The notes: a model not told the origin generated them from the letters alone. A stretch of DNA of 64,000 nt from Pomphorhynchus laevis (GCA_012934845.2 WNNJ02002372.1:86970-150969); one strand, 5' to 3'; shown: positions 12,172 through 24,976, numbered from the stretch's first letter. Made by a program: numbers and translations.

Positions 12172-13352
12172 TCAAAAACTCTACATTTACATACGCAGCC
12201 AATTCAACCCGATGCCCTCTTCCGTCAGCAGACAAACTTCTCCTCCTTGAATATATTCCAAAAGGAAGCCTGAATGGGATTAAGACGAGCAATACTCGTT
12301 CTGTCTTTACTCAGTTGGAGCCTATATCTAGAAATCCAATATTTATTCGAGAGAATCTGCCTGAAAGAAGCAGATAGATTGAGAAGGTGTAGCATTTTCA
12401 CTAGGACCTTGAGTTTTGTTGGGGTTGGATCGTAAATGTGACCTTTAAAGATAATAGAAAGGATCCCCTGTATTTTGCAAAGAGAGGTAGGAACTAAATT
12501 CGATCAAACTCCCATTATCTATCCTGGGGAAGAGTTGGATAGCTGCCTAAAAGAAGGCCACTCTAATAAAATCAAAGTGGAACCTCCTTGTAAGAAACGT
12601 ATCTTCTGCCATTCCCCAGCATATTATGTCATGAAAGATGGCCAGTTGTTAACGCGATGCGCGGTGCAGATGGTTTTAACAACCACATCTTATGTAGCAG
12701 AAATATGTCGTGGACAAAATTTGTTGTAGAACAATGAAAGGTGTGTGTAGGTGGTTTATGTATAAGGTAGTCGTTCCTGGCTCTGCGGATTGCTTCATTA
12801 ATCCACCGACCAGTTATGTCGTTTAACTCACCAACTAACATGTCATAGCCGCTACCTATGATACAGTTCAGGTGGTCACGGCTTTTGTGAATCTCTCCCG
12901 GCCGGATGTAGACATTGGCTATGTTGATGCGTTTACCGTTCTTAACTAATGATATAATTAAAGAAGAAAGGGCTGGGCACGAGTAGTTTAATAAGAAGGA
13001 GAACCTTGAGGATCATTTAACTAAGTTAGAAGACCTCGAGGAGAAGAGGAGTGTTGAGAGGTTATGTACGGAGTAAAGTGGGTGATTATATGCTTTGAGA
13101 TAAATCGAACAATGTCCTGGGGTAAACGGATAGACCGCGTCTCTTAAAGGACTATAACATCTGCATCTCTACCATATAGAAGCCTAAGGGCAGAAGCACC
13201 TCCCGAATTCCACTAAAGGATATTAAGTGAAAAAGGCTCTTGACTACTTCCCATTGCATTAATGTTACCGGAGTGTGACGCCCTGCACCTAGTCGTAACC
13301 TGGGGCGGAAAGGTCGTCCTTTCCGTATACCGCTTTCAACAGTTGGAGTCCC

Positions 13353-14415
13353 CTACCCACGGGCAATATATTCATCTTCATTTGAGGCCGATGACGCTAC
13401 TGTCCATATTAGATTTTTCTTAGCTAACTTAAGATAATCAAGGCTCTGTATTGGCCCGGTTCTCTTTTTCGATTTAGGTACTTTCTTTATGGAGGTCTTG
13501 ATAGATACGGACGGAATCAATGACTCAATCAATTTTGCCACTAAACTTTGAATCATATTCTCCAACTGAGCCATCGAGGCTTGATGTTACTGAGTCATCG
13601 AGACTTGGCTTTTGGTTTCTATTAACTTAATAATATCATCGTATGACATTCTGTCGCTCGTCTTGGTAGAGCCACATACCTCCACAAAGCTTGTCTGTTT
13701 CTCCACCGTACCATGATATCTTTTCTGATAGCACTTAAAAGCTATGCACTTTCTTGACCAAACAGGATGATCACCTCCACAATTCGTGCAGACAGGATTC
13801 TTATCACACTTAGCTGGGTGTTCATATGTCGTACCACAAACCCAACATTTATGGGGTAGACTACACCCAGCCGCCCAATGCCCCATCGATGACAGTTGTT
13901 ACAGTGCGGGTACGTTAGCGAGTCAAATTCAAAAAATTTAAATTGTAGATTGTGCCCTATATAGGGGTTGCATGCTGAATTCGCCAGCCGCAAGGCCTCA
14001 ACAATTGGCCCATGGCAGAAAGCCACAGGAATCGGAAAACCATTATTTCCTTAATAAATTTAACGTTAGTTAAATGGAATTCTCTCTCCAGTGCCAAAAT
14101 GTCAGCCTCTGAGAGGAAGGTAGGAAAATTATTCACTTTTAGTGTCGCTTCAATCGATTTAAATGAGACTACGACGAGATCTGTATATTTAGTTTTAAAG
14201 AATTCAATATATGTATTTGCTAGCTCCGAGGTGGTGAAAGAAATTTTTATCTCAATTTCACAGTATCCAATGGAATTAAATAAAATTCCTTTTTTTATAT
14301 TGAGAAAGCTTCTGAGAAATACGTTGAATAAGTTTTGTCTCTCTCTATTGGTACCAAAAGTTTGATGCAAACCAAGTCCGTTAACTTCGGTACCGGTGGA
14401 GTTCCCTCTCCACAC
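13353..14415 (-). pseudogene. LINE copy A ORF1 (zinc-knuckle protein), broken
   Basis: Three overlapping frames cover ORF1. The 13,957-14,415 part gives a 150-residue basic region. The 13,587-13,886 part holds Cys-rich knuckles (CWVCGTTYEHPAKC, CTNCGGDHPVWSRKC), typical of nucleic-acid chaperone ORF1 proteins. The 13,353-13,574 part gives the Lys-rich tail. Frame changes near 13,950 and 13,580 show at least two indels. In an intact element the product would coat the LINE RNA. Confidence 0.65.
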
Positions 14416-14589
14416 TGGAATCGAAAAGAGAAGAAAACACCACTTACCTCTTTCCCAGTTGTTGAATAGCTAGAAAACTGCATATTTGTTTATTCGTTTG
14501 ATCCTCCGATCGAAAAAAATTATACTTACCATTTTTGATCGAAACTTTTTACATATTGTATAATATAATTTAAATAATTATATTTTTAT

Positions 14590-16440
14590 AGGTAGAAACG
14601 CAGATGTTATAGTCCTTCAGAAGACGCGGTCTATCCGTCTCCCCCGGGACATTACTCAATTTATCCCTAAGCATATTTGTTCCCAATATATTCCGTACAT
14701 AACCCCACCTCACTCCGCTTCATCTCAAGGACTCTTGACCTTAGTTAAGTGCTAATTAAGGTCCTCCCTCTTGCTAAACTACTCTTGTCCATCCCTGTCT
14801 TGTTTGGTAGTTTCACTCGTTAAGAACGGTAAACGCTCAGTCTAGCCAATGTCTACATCCGTCCAGGGGAGATTCACAAGAATCGTGCCCTCCTGGATGG
14901 TATTATTGATAGCGGCTATGACATGATACTAGGTGACTTCAACTACAGAACCTGTCGTTGGATTAATGCAGCACTCCGCAGAGCCAGGAACAGTTATCTT
15001 ATTCACAAACCTCCCTCCCTACCTTTCATTGCACATCAACGAACTCACTCCTCGACTTATTACTGCTCTATGAGTGGTGGCTGTTAAAACCCTTCTATAC
15101 GAAGCAGTCGCGACAACATCTGCCCACTTCCCATGATCTAATTCAATGGCGAATAGAAGAGGATACGCTGCTTCGTAGAAGATTCCACTTAGACCCGATC
15201 AGTGGCTTTCTTCCAGGCAGCTATCCTACGCTTCCTCCGAATTGGTAATGAGAGTTTAACCGAATTTAATTCCTACCTCTCTTCGCAAGCTACCGCGCTT
15301 CTTTCGACAACCTATAAAGGTCGCATTTTCAGTCCCACTCCGACAAAACTTAAGGTCCTAGCTAAACTATTGAACCTCCCTAATCTCTCTTCTTCCGCCA
15401 GACAGACCCTCTCGAATGAATACTGGCGCACCAGATATTTGTTCCAGCTGAGTAGGGATAGAGCGAGCATTGCTCGTCTCAACCCTTCTCTGTCTTCCAT
15501 TTGGAAGATATTCAATAAGGAGAAGTTTGTTTGTTGGAGGGATAAGGCTGCGATTGGATCGGTAGTATAGGCCTTGACAAAGTTCTGGAGGAGTCACTAA
15601 CCCTACACAATTGGGGAGCCACACCATTACCGCAACCAATCCCGCCTTGGGTAGACTTCAGGAGTAGAGACTTATCTGTACCAGATATTCTCAATGTATG
15701 GGGGCCTCTTCCGGGCACCTCCGAAACCGTCGCTCCTCTTGATGACACCACAGCCCTGTTCTCTGGACGCTAGTGTAAGGACGTAGTCTCTGCCATCAGC
15801 CGATTCTTTTTAAGATTAAAAGACCAGTTACCCAGGTCCAATCTTGTTTTGAATTCCGCCAAATCGCAGGTGGTTGTCTTCCATGGCTCCCCTGCGACAA
15901 AGCAAAAGCTTAAGAGATTAGCACTCTCTGCACTCTCCTCCATATTTGCCTCTGAACCACTCTCTACCTTCACAAGTCGAGGAAAATACCTGGGGTTCAC
16001 CGTTTCGGTGAACTATTCGGCGAAAGCTGACCTGGATAGACTCAAACGTATCCTGAAGAGAGCTAGGTGGGCTCTGAAACGGGCCCAGCATCTGTCGTTG
16101 AAAGGGAAAACTCAGGTGCGCCTTTGGGACACTTGGGCTATCTCGGGATTAGTCTTCTTTTTAAGAGGACGTCCCCCAGAGCAAAGGCTAAGGTTTCTTA
16201 AGCTCATCGTCTCGCGTTTACCCAGCATAATCCGTACCGACTGGACTCTTCGGGGGGAGGTGAGAGACCCCGGGTGGTTCAGTCGGAAGGCGGCGTGTTG
16301 GCTAGTTGGGGGGGGCTCAGATCCCTCTGGATTTGAGGCTGTGATATCGGTATGAAGACTAGATTAAAGTAGAAAAAAAGTCTCGTTTTTGACTGATTTT
16401 ATTTAATCACCCTATTTATCACTGTATTTATCACTTTTTT
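14590..16440 (+). mobile_element. Jockey/R1-type LINE, copy B, internally deleted
   Basis: Starts inside the endonuclease (NADVIVLQKTRS, 14,600), continues through the spacer (15,202-15,570), then jumps near 15,765 to the region after the reverse-transcriptase core (15,849-16,355). The palm motifs present in copies A and C are missing. The C-terminal 168-residue frame is open (KSQVVVFHGSPATKQKLKR to the end). Similarity with copy A at DNA level is clear, for example around the endonuclease start, so both belong to one family. Confidence 0.8.
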
Positions 16441-16539
16441 GTGTATTAGTAAGAAAATTTTATTATATTATTATAATATTACAATTATAATATAATTGTA
16501 AAGTATTACAATTTAAAGCATTTTGTTAAGTCTATTATT

Positions 16540-17720
16540 AAAACACCAGTCGATACAAAGAAAATGTTAGCGTCGGAACTATCAAAAGAAATGCGAATTC
16601 TAGCAAGATCTTCATCAAAACTAAGTTTCCAGCAGAAAGCAGATTAGTGGGTTTACCAATCCAAATTCTTCACCCTACAAAGACGAGCTTCCTCTTAGCA
16701 AGAAGCTTAGAAGCCTTAAAATCATAAAAGTAACGTCTCCAATAGCTAGAGACCAATTGTTAACACTTTTCTAAGAAACTTTGTTTCCAATTATAGTAAC
16801 ATAATCAAACTTAAACTGTGTTATAGCATTCCCCGGTACGTACAGACTTTCGTTCGTCAGCCCGTATTTTGTCAAACGAATTCTTGAAATATTTTGGGAA
16901 AAATCTGACAAATACGGGATTAGTGTTTTTTCAAGCCTGTTAAAGCATCAGTTAAAATAAATAACTTACAAACTGACTTTTCGCCTAAAGAATTATCTAT
17001 TTTTGAAAATACTTACAAATTCAAAAAGATCAGGTTCATCATGGGAAAAAAGAGGCTACTTCACTCTGTGGCCTTCGCAAATACTTCGATCGGCAACGCT
17101 AAATATATGCCACTATCCCCACTGGGGATTCAACTGTACCCCACATATGCGGGATATGTGAGGTCCGATAAAAATGACCATAACTCAGAAAAATGCAGCA
17201 AATATCTAGTATGTGGTACTGCCCTCACATGCAAGGATGAAAAGAGCGATCCCTCTGCTGGAAATAGATGTAAGAGGAGGAATCTTCTCACCTCTGGTTC
17301 AAACTAAGGGGTTGCTAGACATCCATATGACACTAATTGCAATGAGTAGTCCCGAATCGTTTTCACTGAACATCCTTCAGTGAAATTAGGCAGGTGCTTC
17401 TGCTCTTAGCCTTTTATCTGGTCTCGATGCAGATGTAATAGTCCTTCAGGAGACTAGATTTATCAGGTCATCTCAGAACATTATCCGATTTTACCAAAGC
17501 ACATAATCGCCCACCCGTACATAACCTCACCTTACTCCTCTTCATCTCAGGGTATTCTAACAATTGTTAAGAACCATTTAAGATCTTCCCTCTTACTGAA
17601 CTACTCCTGTCCAGCTCTGTCTTCTTCAGTGATAACACTATGGAAGAACGGTAAACGTTTCAGCGTGGCTAATATCTATATTCAGCCGGGATAAATTCAC
17701 AAGAACTGTGACCTCTTGGG
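16540..17720 (+). mobile_element. Jockey/R1-type LINE, copy C, 5' part
   Basis: Remnant of ORF1 (an 88-residue open frame at 17,041-17,307 with spaced Cys) and the endonuclease start (DADVIVLQETRF, about 17,410) up to about 17,717, where the CR1-like element D interrupts it. The sequence resumes at 18,905. The region 16,540-17,040 is ORF1-like but heavily decayed. Confidence 0.65.
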
Positions 17721-18905
17721 TCCATTGCACAAGAACAAATTATTAACTCGACATGCTACTGTTACATGTGAAGTGAATGCTAAAGACCTTATTATTATGT
17801 AGACAATGTTACGAGCATAGCTCAGAGTTGCTGACAAATTGATAGTCAAAATAAAATAAAAAGAGAAAAACAAATCAGTCAACAATTTAAAATAATCTGT
17901 CGTTTAAAGAGCTTACGAGTCGCCGCATTTACAATATCATCGCTTAATCGATTTCATGAATTTATTATTCATTGTCCAAATTGAATCGTCCTAGAATGTA
18001 CTATTCGTCGGCGACTAAGATAAAACGAGTGACCTCGCAAAGCTCGAGTTGATCGAATGTTGAAGAGCTCACGCAACACATGGTGTTCATTGTGAAATAC
18101 CTCCCATACAAGACACAGATCCTGCGAGTCACGTATATCACATAACGACTGCATATTTAAAGACCGAAGACGGTCCTCTTAAGAAAATTCTCTCAAAGAA
18201 TGTACTAACTTTGTTGCCCTACGTAGCGCCTTCTCAAGTTGGGTAATCTCATCTCTGGTTCGAGGGTATAAACATTGAGAAGCATATAACAAATGGCTTA
18301 GTACAAAAGCGTTTGCAAGAACTCTAAAAGAACGTGGACTCACATAGCTAAATGATGGCGAAAGAAACCAACCATACGCATGGCCTTTGAACAAATGTAC
18401 TCAGTGTTTTGACGAGTTGAAAAATCATCCGTTATCCATACGCCAAGATCTTTATAGCTCGAAACCAATTTAATCACTCGATCCCCGAGATGATATATCG
18501 GCACTGGAACAATATTACGTGATCGAATGTGTATGCAATTGCACTTCGAGGCATTAACAGACAGACCATTAGAACGTGCCCACTTAAGAACCGTGTCAAT
18601 ATCTGATTGAAGAATGTTACGATCATAATCCGACTTGATGGCTCTTCAAATTTTTAAATCGTCTGCAAATAATAATGAATGTGAACTTATTACACTGGGG
18701 AGATCGTTGATGAAAATACAAAACAGCAGAGGACCCAATACAGACCCTTGCGGGACACCGGCATAAACTGGATAATGCTCGGAAAGGGTACCGTGAATGG
18801 CGACCTGGTATGTGCGAACAGAAAGAAAGTTGAATATCCAACGAATGATAATTGGATTGATGTTTGATGCACTCATCTTCATAATCAACTTATCATGGGG
18901 ACAGG
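17720..18905 (-). mobile_element. CR1-like LINE fragment D, nested in LINE copy C
   Basis: 5'-truncated, minus strand. Reverse-transcriptase frame at 18,888-18,646 with [20 protein letters not shown] and FADDLKI (palm motifs B and C); then the C-terminal part (18,394-18,179 and 18,154-17,969) ending in the LRGHSFYLSRRR region. About 240 bases of 3' tail follow. Frames change at least twice. It splits copy C, so it is younger than copy C. Confidence 0.75.
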
Positions 18906-20870
18906 ATATGTATTAAACAGTCGTGAAACAATTGTCCACCTCGCACGACCCACTCATTTAGCGGTTAGAGGAAAATACATCGATAAGGAGGAGGTTCCAT
19001 TTTGATCCAATCAGAGTGGCTTTCTTCCAGGCAGCTATCCGACTCTTCCGTTGTAGAAATGCGAGTCTGATCCGATTTAATTCCTACCTATCATCGCAAG
19101 CTATCGCGATCCTTTCCACTAGCATAAAGGTCATATTTTCAATTCCACTCTGGCAAAACTCAATATCCTAGCCAAAATACCACACCTTCCTAATCTCACT
19201 GTTTCCCTCAGACCGGCTCTCTCGAAAGAATACTGGAGCTCTAGATATAGACTCCAACTGAGTAGGGACAGGGTAAGCATTGCTCGCCTTTACCCCTCTC
19301 AGTATTTCCTCTGGAAAATATTCAAGGAGAAGTTTGCCATCGTGAAGGAGAGAACATAGGGTTGTATTGGAAACATAGGCCTTGATAATGTTTTGAAGGA
19401 ATCACTATCCCTACACAATTATGGAGCCACTATCTCCCCAACCTATCCTTACCTGGGTCGGTTTCAAGAGTAGGAACCTTTCCGTTACGGGTATCATGAA
19501 CTCATGGGGGCCACTCCCAGGTAACTCCAAAACCCATTTGTAACCCTCCAATCGTGTATGTTAGCTTCTGACTGACAGTCAGAGAAAGGAGGTTATTAAT
19601 ACGGTGCTATTAGCTACCTCTTCTGATATCGCCGGCATTAATATGATCAGGCTTTTATTTTTATCAAAAAAGAAACGGGTTACATGTCCTAAAGACCTAC
19701 GGTCCATTTCAATTCAAAACATTTTTATCTTCACACTCTTCTGATATGGCTGATATTTATATGTTCATGCGTTTATTTTCATGAAAAAAGAAACCGGTTA
19801 CATATCCTAAAAACCTGCTGCTCATTTCGATTCAAAACTCACTTATCTTTATCTAAGAAAAAGCGCTTGCGTGTAAAATAAGCTATCACTTAATAAGGCT
19901 AAATTTAATCTCACCAAGTTTTCATGGGTTTGTCAAAGACCGCTCGGTCCATTCAGTAATAAGGAAAGGGCATTAGTTTTGTCAAGATAACAGTCATCAG
20001 CTAGCTGTGGCTGTTTTCCTTGATTTTCCTTCCGCATTCGACCGCATCTCCATCCACTTTGTTATCTCTTTTCTCAGTTCCTTCAGGTTGTCTGCGAGTA
20101 TTGTTAACAATGTGGAGATATTGATGTACATTAAGCGATTTTTTATGAAGACGACCAAGATGCGAGTCAGTTCAACCTAATTACAGGTGTGCCTTAAAGA
20201 TCCCCATTTTTTCCAATCTTATACTTTGCTGCTACGATTGTCCTTTTTAAACTTTTTCTAGTGAACAGCATCTAGTAGTTACGCTGATGATATTACAACC
20301 CTGTTCTCTAGATACATGTGCAAAGATGTAGTCTCTAAAATCAGCCAATTCTTTAGAAGATTAAAAGACCAGTTACCCCCTTCAAATCTTCTTATCAATA
20401 TTTTCTGCAACAAAGAAAAAATTAGAAAGACGAGCACTCTCAGCTCTCTCCTTCATACAGTACAATCAACCACTCTCATTCTTCGCACATCGAATAAGAT
20501 ACCTGGGGTTCAACATCACGGTTAGATGAACAGCCGGATCAGATTTGAATAGATTCAAGAGTGCCATGAAGAGAGCTAGATGAGCCCAACGTCTGTCAAT
20601 AAGGCGAAGTTATCGGGTACGCCTCGTGTTCCTGGGAAATCTCGGGATTCGTCTTCTTTTATACAGGCGTCCATAGAGTGAAGACTAAGATTTCTGAAGC
20701 TCTTCACGTCGATACTACCGATCATCGTCCGCCTCGACTGAATCCTCAGGTGTGTGAGAGACCTTGATTGGTTTAGTTGGAAGGCGGCGGGTTGGTGTAT
20801 GATGGTGGGCTCAAATCTCATAAATATGCTGTATTCCTGAATATTACCGCTGCCGTAAAAGAAGATAAAG
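18905..20870 (+). mobile_element. Jockey/R1-type LINE, copy C, 3' part
   Basis: Continues copy C after the nested element: spacer region (about 19,010-19,340), reverse transcriptase near 19,925-20,110 (FHGFVK, AVAVFLDF, FDRISIH), palm C motif SYADDITTLFSR near 20,280, and the C-terminal region (20,316-20,830). Many stops and frameshifts. Antisense ORFs here are shadows. Confidence 0.75.
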
Positions 20871-21058
20871 TACCGTTATATCTGTTTTTGATGTACTGTT
20901 GATTTTTTGCTGTTTCGATTTAGCCTGCATGCTATTTTATAATAAATAACGGAAATCTAACTCGTCTCGCATATTATTATAAATGGATAACAAATTCATC
21001 GAAAGGATCTTACAGTTGCATCACAAATTCAAATGAACTTAAAAATGATTTATTTTTA

Positions 21059-21425
21059 TGTGGCAAATGCGTACTGGCGCACGCTATCATGACCACAACA
21101 ACAAAAAACAAAAATCTAAGTCTGTGTCGAGAAGATGGGAACGGAGGAGGTATTTGAATGTGATAAAGGAGAGAGCGCTGCGGACTTCGAGAAGGAGATG
21201 ATTCCAGGCAAGTGGGGCGGCGACGAGGATGGATCGGATACCGTATTTGTTAGAGTGATTGGGGACGTAGAGTATGAGGGAATTATGGAATCTCAGTGAT
21301 AGAGAGGTGGGGCGAGTGTCGTCTAAGAAATTAAAGTTGATGAACGATTGAGAGCCGACCGCGCTGAGACGAAAAGTGACGATAAGAAGGCGGAGTCGCA
21401 TGCGGATGTGGATTGTGGATAACTG
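21059..21425 (-). mobile_element. L2-like LINE 3' end (copy E1a)
   Basis: Minus strand. Encodes the L2/CR1-type C-terminal block with APLAWNHL and FKYLLRSHLL, then a 3' tail with an imperfect hairpin (GCGTGC / GTACGC type) and a TGTGGCAA... terminus at 21,059. It abuts another L2-like copy at 21,426. Confidence 0.8.
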
Positions 21426-22320
21426 TGAATCAGGCGTCGAGAAGGTGTGAACGGAGGAGGTGTTTGAATGTGATAAAAGAGGGAGCGCGGCGGACGTCGA
21501 GAGGGAGTTGATTCCAGGCGAGTGAGGCGGCGACGAGGAAGGATCGGAGACCGTAGTTGTTGGAGTAATTAGGAACGTGGAGTAAGAGGGTATGACAGGA
21601 ACGAAGCGATAGCGAGGTGGGGCGAGTATCGTCTAAGAAAGGAAGGTTGATGAACGATGGGGAGCCGACAGCGATGAGACGAAAAGTAATGAGAAGAAGG
21701 CGGAGTTTGATGCGGATGTGGATGGTGGGCCAGGAGAGTTGGGCAAAATATGTGGATGTGTGGTCGAAGCGACGGAGGCGAAAGAGCACTCGAACGGCTA
21801 TGTTGATTATTCGTTGTAGGGGTAGGATGATGGATTTTGGAGAATTGGCGAAAAGGCTAAGGCAGTAATCGATTTTAGGGAAAAGAAGCGATGAAAGAAG
21901 AGACATACAAGAACGGAAGTCGATAAGGGGGCGGATACGGCGGATGTCACGAAGAATTAAGTTAGACGAGCGGACCTTGTCACGGACGAAGGGTTTAAGG
22001 GAAAGGTGATCATCGAAATGGAAGCCTAAGAAAGTGAGATTGTGGACTACAGGGATGATCGATGAGGCAAAAGATACAATGGGAGGAGATATGCTTGGTT
22101 TTCGGGGAAGGATCCACATTATTTTGGACTTTTCGGCGTTTAGAACGAGATGGAGATTGGAGAGACGCTTGTAGATAGAAGAGAGACAGTTGGAGGCAGA
22201 AATGGCGATATCGTGTATGCGATGTGCGGGTGCATGAGCATAGATTAGAATGTCGTCGGCGTATTGCATGACGTTAAAGGAGTAAGGTTTGATAAATGGA
22301 GAGAGATCGCCAAGCAAAAG
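21426..22320 (-). mobile_element. L2-like LINE fragment (copy E1b), 295-codon open frame
   Basis: One uninterrupted minus-strand frame (22,317-21,430) with NVMQYADDILIYAHAP (palm motif C), LNAEKSKIMWILPR (motif D region), the thumb with LGFHFDDHLSLKP, and the C-terminal block SLAWNQLPLDVR...FKHLLRSHLL. It lacks the 3' tail seen in sister copies and is cut at the 5' side just before YADD. An unbroken frame over nearly 900 bases points to a fairly recent insertion. Confidence 0.85.
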
Positions 22321-22936
22321 AGATTATGAAAGCAAAAGAGTGTATACTATATTGTATATAGTATACAATATAATCATGATCTGAATTATGATGTTAGATA
22401 ATACCAACAATATATTGTATCCTTATATATGATATGATTGAATTTGATTTTCATCATGAATAGAGACGAATAATCTCACGAAGTATTCATTTCGTCTCAA
22501 ACGAATAACAGCTTTATTTATGAAAATGACTAAAGCCATTAACTTTTTTCTTGCCATTTTCATGCCTGAAAATGCAAGATGTTAATAATTTTTATATATG
22601 ATATTGTCTGAAGTATTAAAATGTCATTACATTTTAATATTAGATAACGTCGGTTGTTTTTGTTTTCGTTAATTTTGACAGGTTGAAAACAATAAATAAA
22701 TGACCGCTTTTCATATATTTCACATGTGCTTGGCAAACTTCGGAGTTACCTACAGATCAAAGGAAACTGAACTAAACTCATCATCTAACGAGATTTGCTT
22801 ATAAAAGACAAAACTTTAACGATACAGTACTTGACTCTTTCTATATATAGACATTAAAAATAAAATTGACTATAAAATAACAACATGCTTAAATTCGCTT
22901 TTAAATAGTTAATAATGATCAATTATTGATAAATAA
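22321..22936. other. AT-rich intergenic stretch, no gene seen
   Basis: Starts with a short palindrome (GTATACTATAT and its inverse, near 22,343-22,370). No coding family recognised. Confidence 0.4.
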
Positions 22937-23121
22937 TTATTGGAGCTGGATCAAAGAAAAGAGTAAATTGTTTATTGATATTTCGCTAATCTCTGTTAGC
23001 ATCTTCAGAAAATTGTTAGCGTCTTCAGAAAACATCTTTAGAAATTTCTGAAGATGCTAACAGAGGTTAGCGAAATATTAATAAAAATTTTCCTCTTTTC
23101 TTTGATCCAGGTCCAATAATT
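22937..23121. mobile_element. Foldback element with two opposed hammerhead-like cores
   Basis: An inverted pair of the short element seen at 3.8-5.6 kb. Ends read ATTGGAGCTGGATCAAAG and its inverse. The minus-strand core is at 22,977-23,008 and the plus-strand core at 23,048-23,079; a small duplication of CTTCAGAAAA lies between. No protein encoded. Confidence 0.7.
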
Positions 23122-23537
23122 CTTTATGTTCAAATTCAATAACTCACCACGATTGTAAAACAGAAAGCAAATTAATCTTACGTGAAACTGAGTTAAAATC
23201 CAACAAGTAATTAAATTTCTGAATGATTTATACTAATCTCACTAAAATAATGTTTGTGTATCTACCGAAAGAATAACAGTAATTAGGTATGACATTTCGG
23301 CTACTGCAAAAACAAAATATTTTATGTTAACCCTTTTAATAACGCATTATTGAATACGTGCTAAATAAAAAGACTGATTTATTACAACCAAAAATATAAT
23401 ACGTATGATCTATTAACTTGGAGAACATGACGAGCATAGCTTAAAGTTGCACACTGTTGCTTACTAGTCTGACGTATACTGACATTTTCTTGTAATTTAA
23501 TAAATTAATTATTGTTATTGAAAGAAATTATTATTGT

Positions 23538-23729
23538 TATTGGTAAATAATTATTGGAGCTGGATCAAAGAAAATAGGAATTTTGTTTTGATATTTCGCT
23601 AACTTCTGTTAACATCTTCAGAAAATTAAATTAATATAAAATTTCTGAAGATACTAACAGAAGTTAGCTAAATATCAAATAAAATCATATTTTCTTTGAT
23701 CCATCTCCAATAATTATTTACCAATAATA
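23538..23729. mobile_element. Second foldback element with opposed hammerhead-like cores
   Basis: Long inverted arms beginning ATTGGTAAATAATTATTGGA, almost perfectly paired. The minus-strand core is 23,590-23,621 (stem GTTAAC with GTTAGC, one G-U pair) and the plus-strand core is 23,645-23,676. Same family as the element at 22,937. Confidence 0.75.
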
Positions 23730-24026
23730 GATCATTATTAACTATTTATAATTTATAATATAATCAATATTAACCTTTTTAAATTATTACTCATTTTATT
23801 AGCTTGTTTTTATTAGTGCTTTTTATTAGTGTTTTTATTATTATTTAATAAATCATTATGAACTATTTAAGAATTAACAATTTATCGAAGGACATTTAAA
23901 AATTATTTTTTTTTAATTTTTATTAATTATGATGAACCTATTAAGGAGCTTTTTGCTCAACTGGTGGTGACAACAATAATTTTAATAAAAATATTTTTTA
24001 ATTATTACTAATTTATTAATAACAAA

Positions 24027-24618
24027 TTGTTTATGCAAGCAAAGATTCCCGCAAATGGGTCTAGCAATAATGACAATAATGGGTCTAGTAATACTCGTTT
24101 AGATTCATTATTACGTCATTACGGTTTTCCTACTGCAATTTACAACAGGATTAAGACATTCCTTAAGGACCAATCCTTCGTTTTGCGATTAGATGAAGTT
24201 TTGTCAACAGCTCGACGTGTTCATTCGGGTGTTCCTCAGGGCACGGTAATAGGTCCACTTCTCTTTATCATATTTTTGAGTGACCTACTCCTAAGATTAA
24301 AGTGTCTTCAACTGGCATTTGCTGACTATGTCAAAATATGGGCAACAACCCAAAACGAGGCGGATTGTGAATTTTTACAACATGATCTTAATTGTATCGG
24401 GACTTGGTATAATAACACAGGCTTGATACTCAACGCAACAAAGTGTGTCTGAATGATATTGGGTAGAGATAAAATTCATTTTGACTACAAAATAAATGGA
24501 CATTAAATTAAGCGAGTCTCAGAACATCCCGAAATGGGAGTGATAATTCACGAATCGCTAAAGACAAGAGTAAACAGCGATCATGCTCGGTTAAAAGCGA
24601 TACGGGCCTTATACGGCA
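24027..24618 (+). mobile_element. CR1-like LINE reverse-transcriptase fragment
   Basis: Open frame with RRVHSGVPQGTVIGPLLF, LSDLLLR and LAFADYVKIWAT. The catalytic FADD is changed to FADY, which should abolish polymerase activity. Coding similarity continues past a stop (DLGV-like and ARLKAIRALYG region) to about 24,618, where the inverted-repeat arm begins. Truncated at both ends. Confidence 0.8.
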
Positions 24619-24976
24619 ACATTTCCGAAAGGCGGACACAAATAGGCAAGAAAAAATCATAAAAAACGAAAGACCTTTATTAGACATTTAAAAAACATGT
24701 TTCATTTTTTGCAGCATAGTGTAGGTAAAGTTTAAAATTAAAATTAATTTTTTTCAAAAAAATTAAAATTTGAATATTTTTCAAGTAAGTGTTCGGGTTA
24801 GTTAAAGATTATCACACAATGATAGCACATTATGTATCTACACCACATATAAGTTTTAGCTCGATACGATGTATATTACGCTTCAGAGAAAATGTTCAAT
24901 TTTTTGAACATAAAAATATTTTTTCCTAAAAAACTCGATATGATAAGCCATACTTTTTTCATCTCACAACATCGAC
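24619..24976 (+). repeat. Left arm of a long inverted repeat pair
   Basis: From ACATTTCCGAAAGGC to AAGCCATACTTTTTTCATCTC; matches 32,176-32,542 in inverse orientation over about 360 bases with moderate divergence. No ORF is shared by both arms. A diverged internal repeat of the inner part (around ATGTATTACG) appears again at about 25,185-25,320. Confidence 0.8.

Larger units (their letters stand above)
11041..14483 (-). mobile_element. Jockey/R1-type LINE, copy A, degenerate
   Basis: Minus strand, 5' to 3': ORF1 (14,483-13,353) with a basic N-terminal part and Cys-rich knuckles; endonuclease remnant (about 13,190-12,629); spacer region (12,377-12,160, whose antisense gives an open frame on the plus strand); reverse transcriptase (11,744-11,403) with HGFVKSRSVHSAIGKAHQ and VFLDFYAVFDRI; C-terminal region (11,352-11,065) with KSQVVVFHSAPSTKKKLKR. 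Several frameshifts and stops break both ORFs. ORF order and the Cys knuckles fit the Jockey/I/R1 group; the clade is not certain. It lies head to head with copy B, 107 bases apart. Confidence 0.8.

Noticed and set aside
12159-12377. Plus-strand ORF as a gene
   Set aside because: Antisense shadow of the LINE copy A spacer; the same antisense frame appears opposite the coding strand of copy B.
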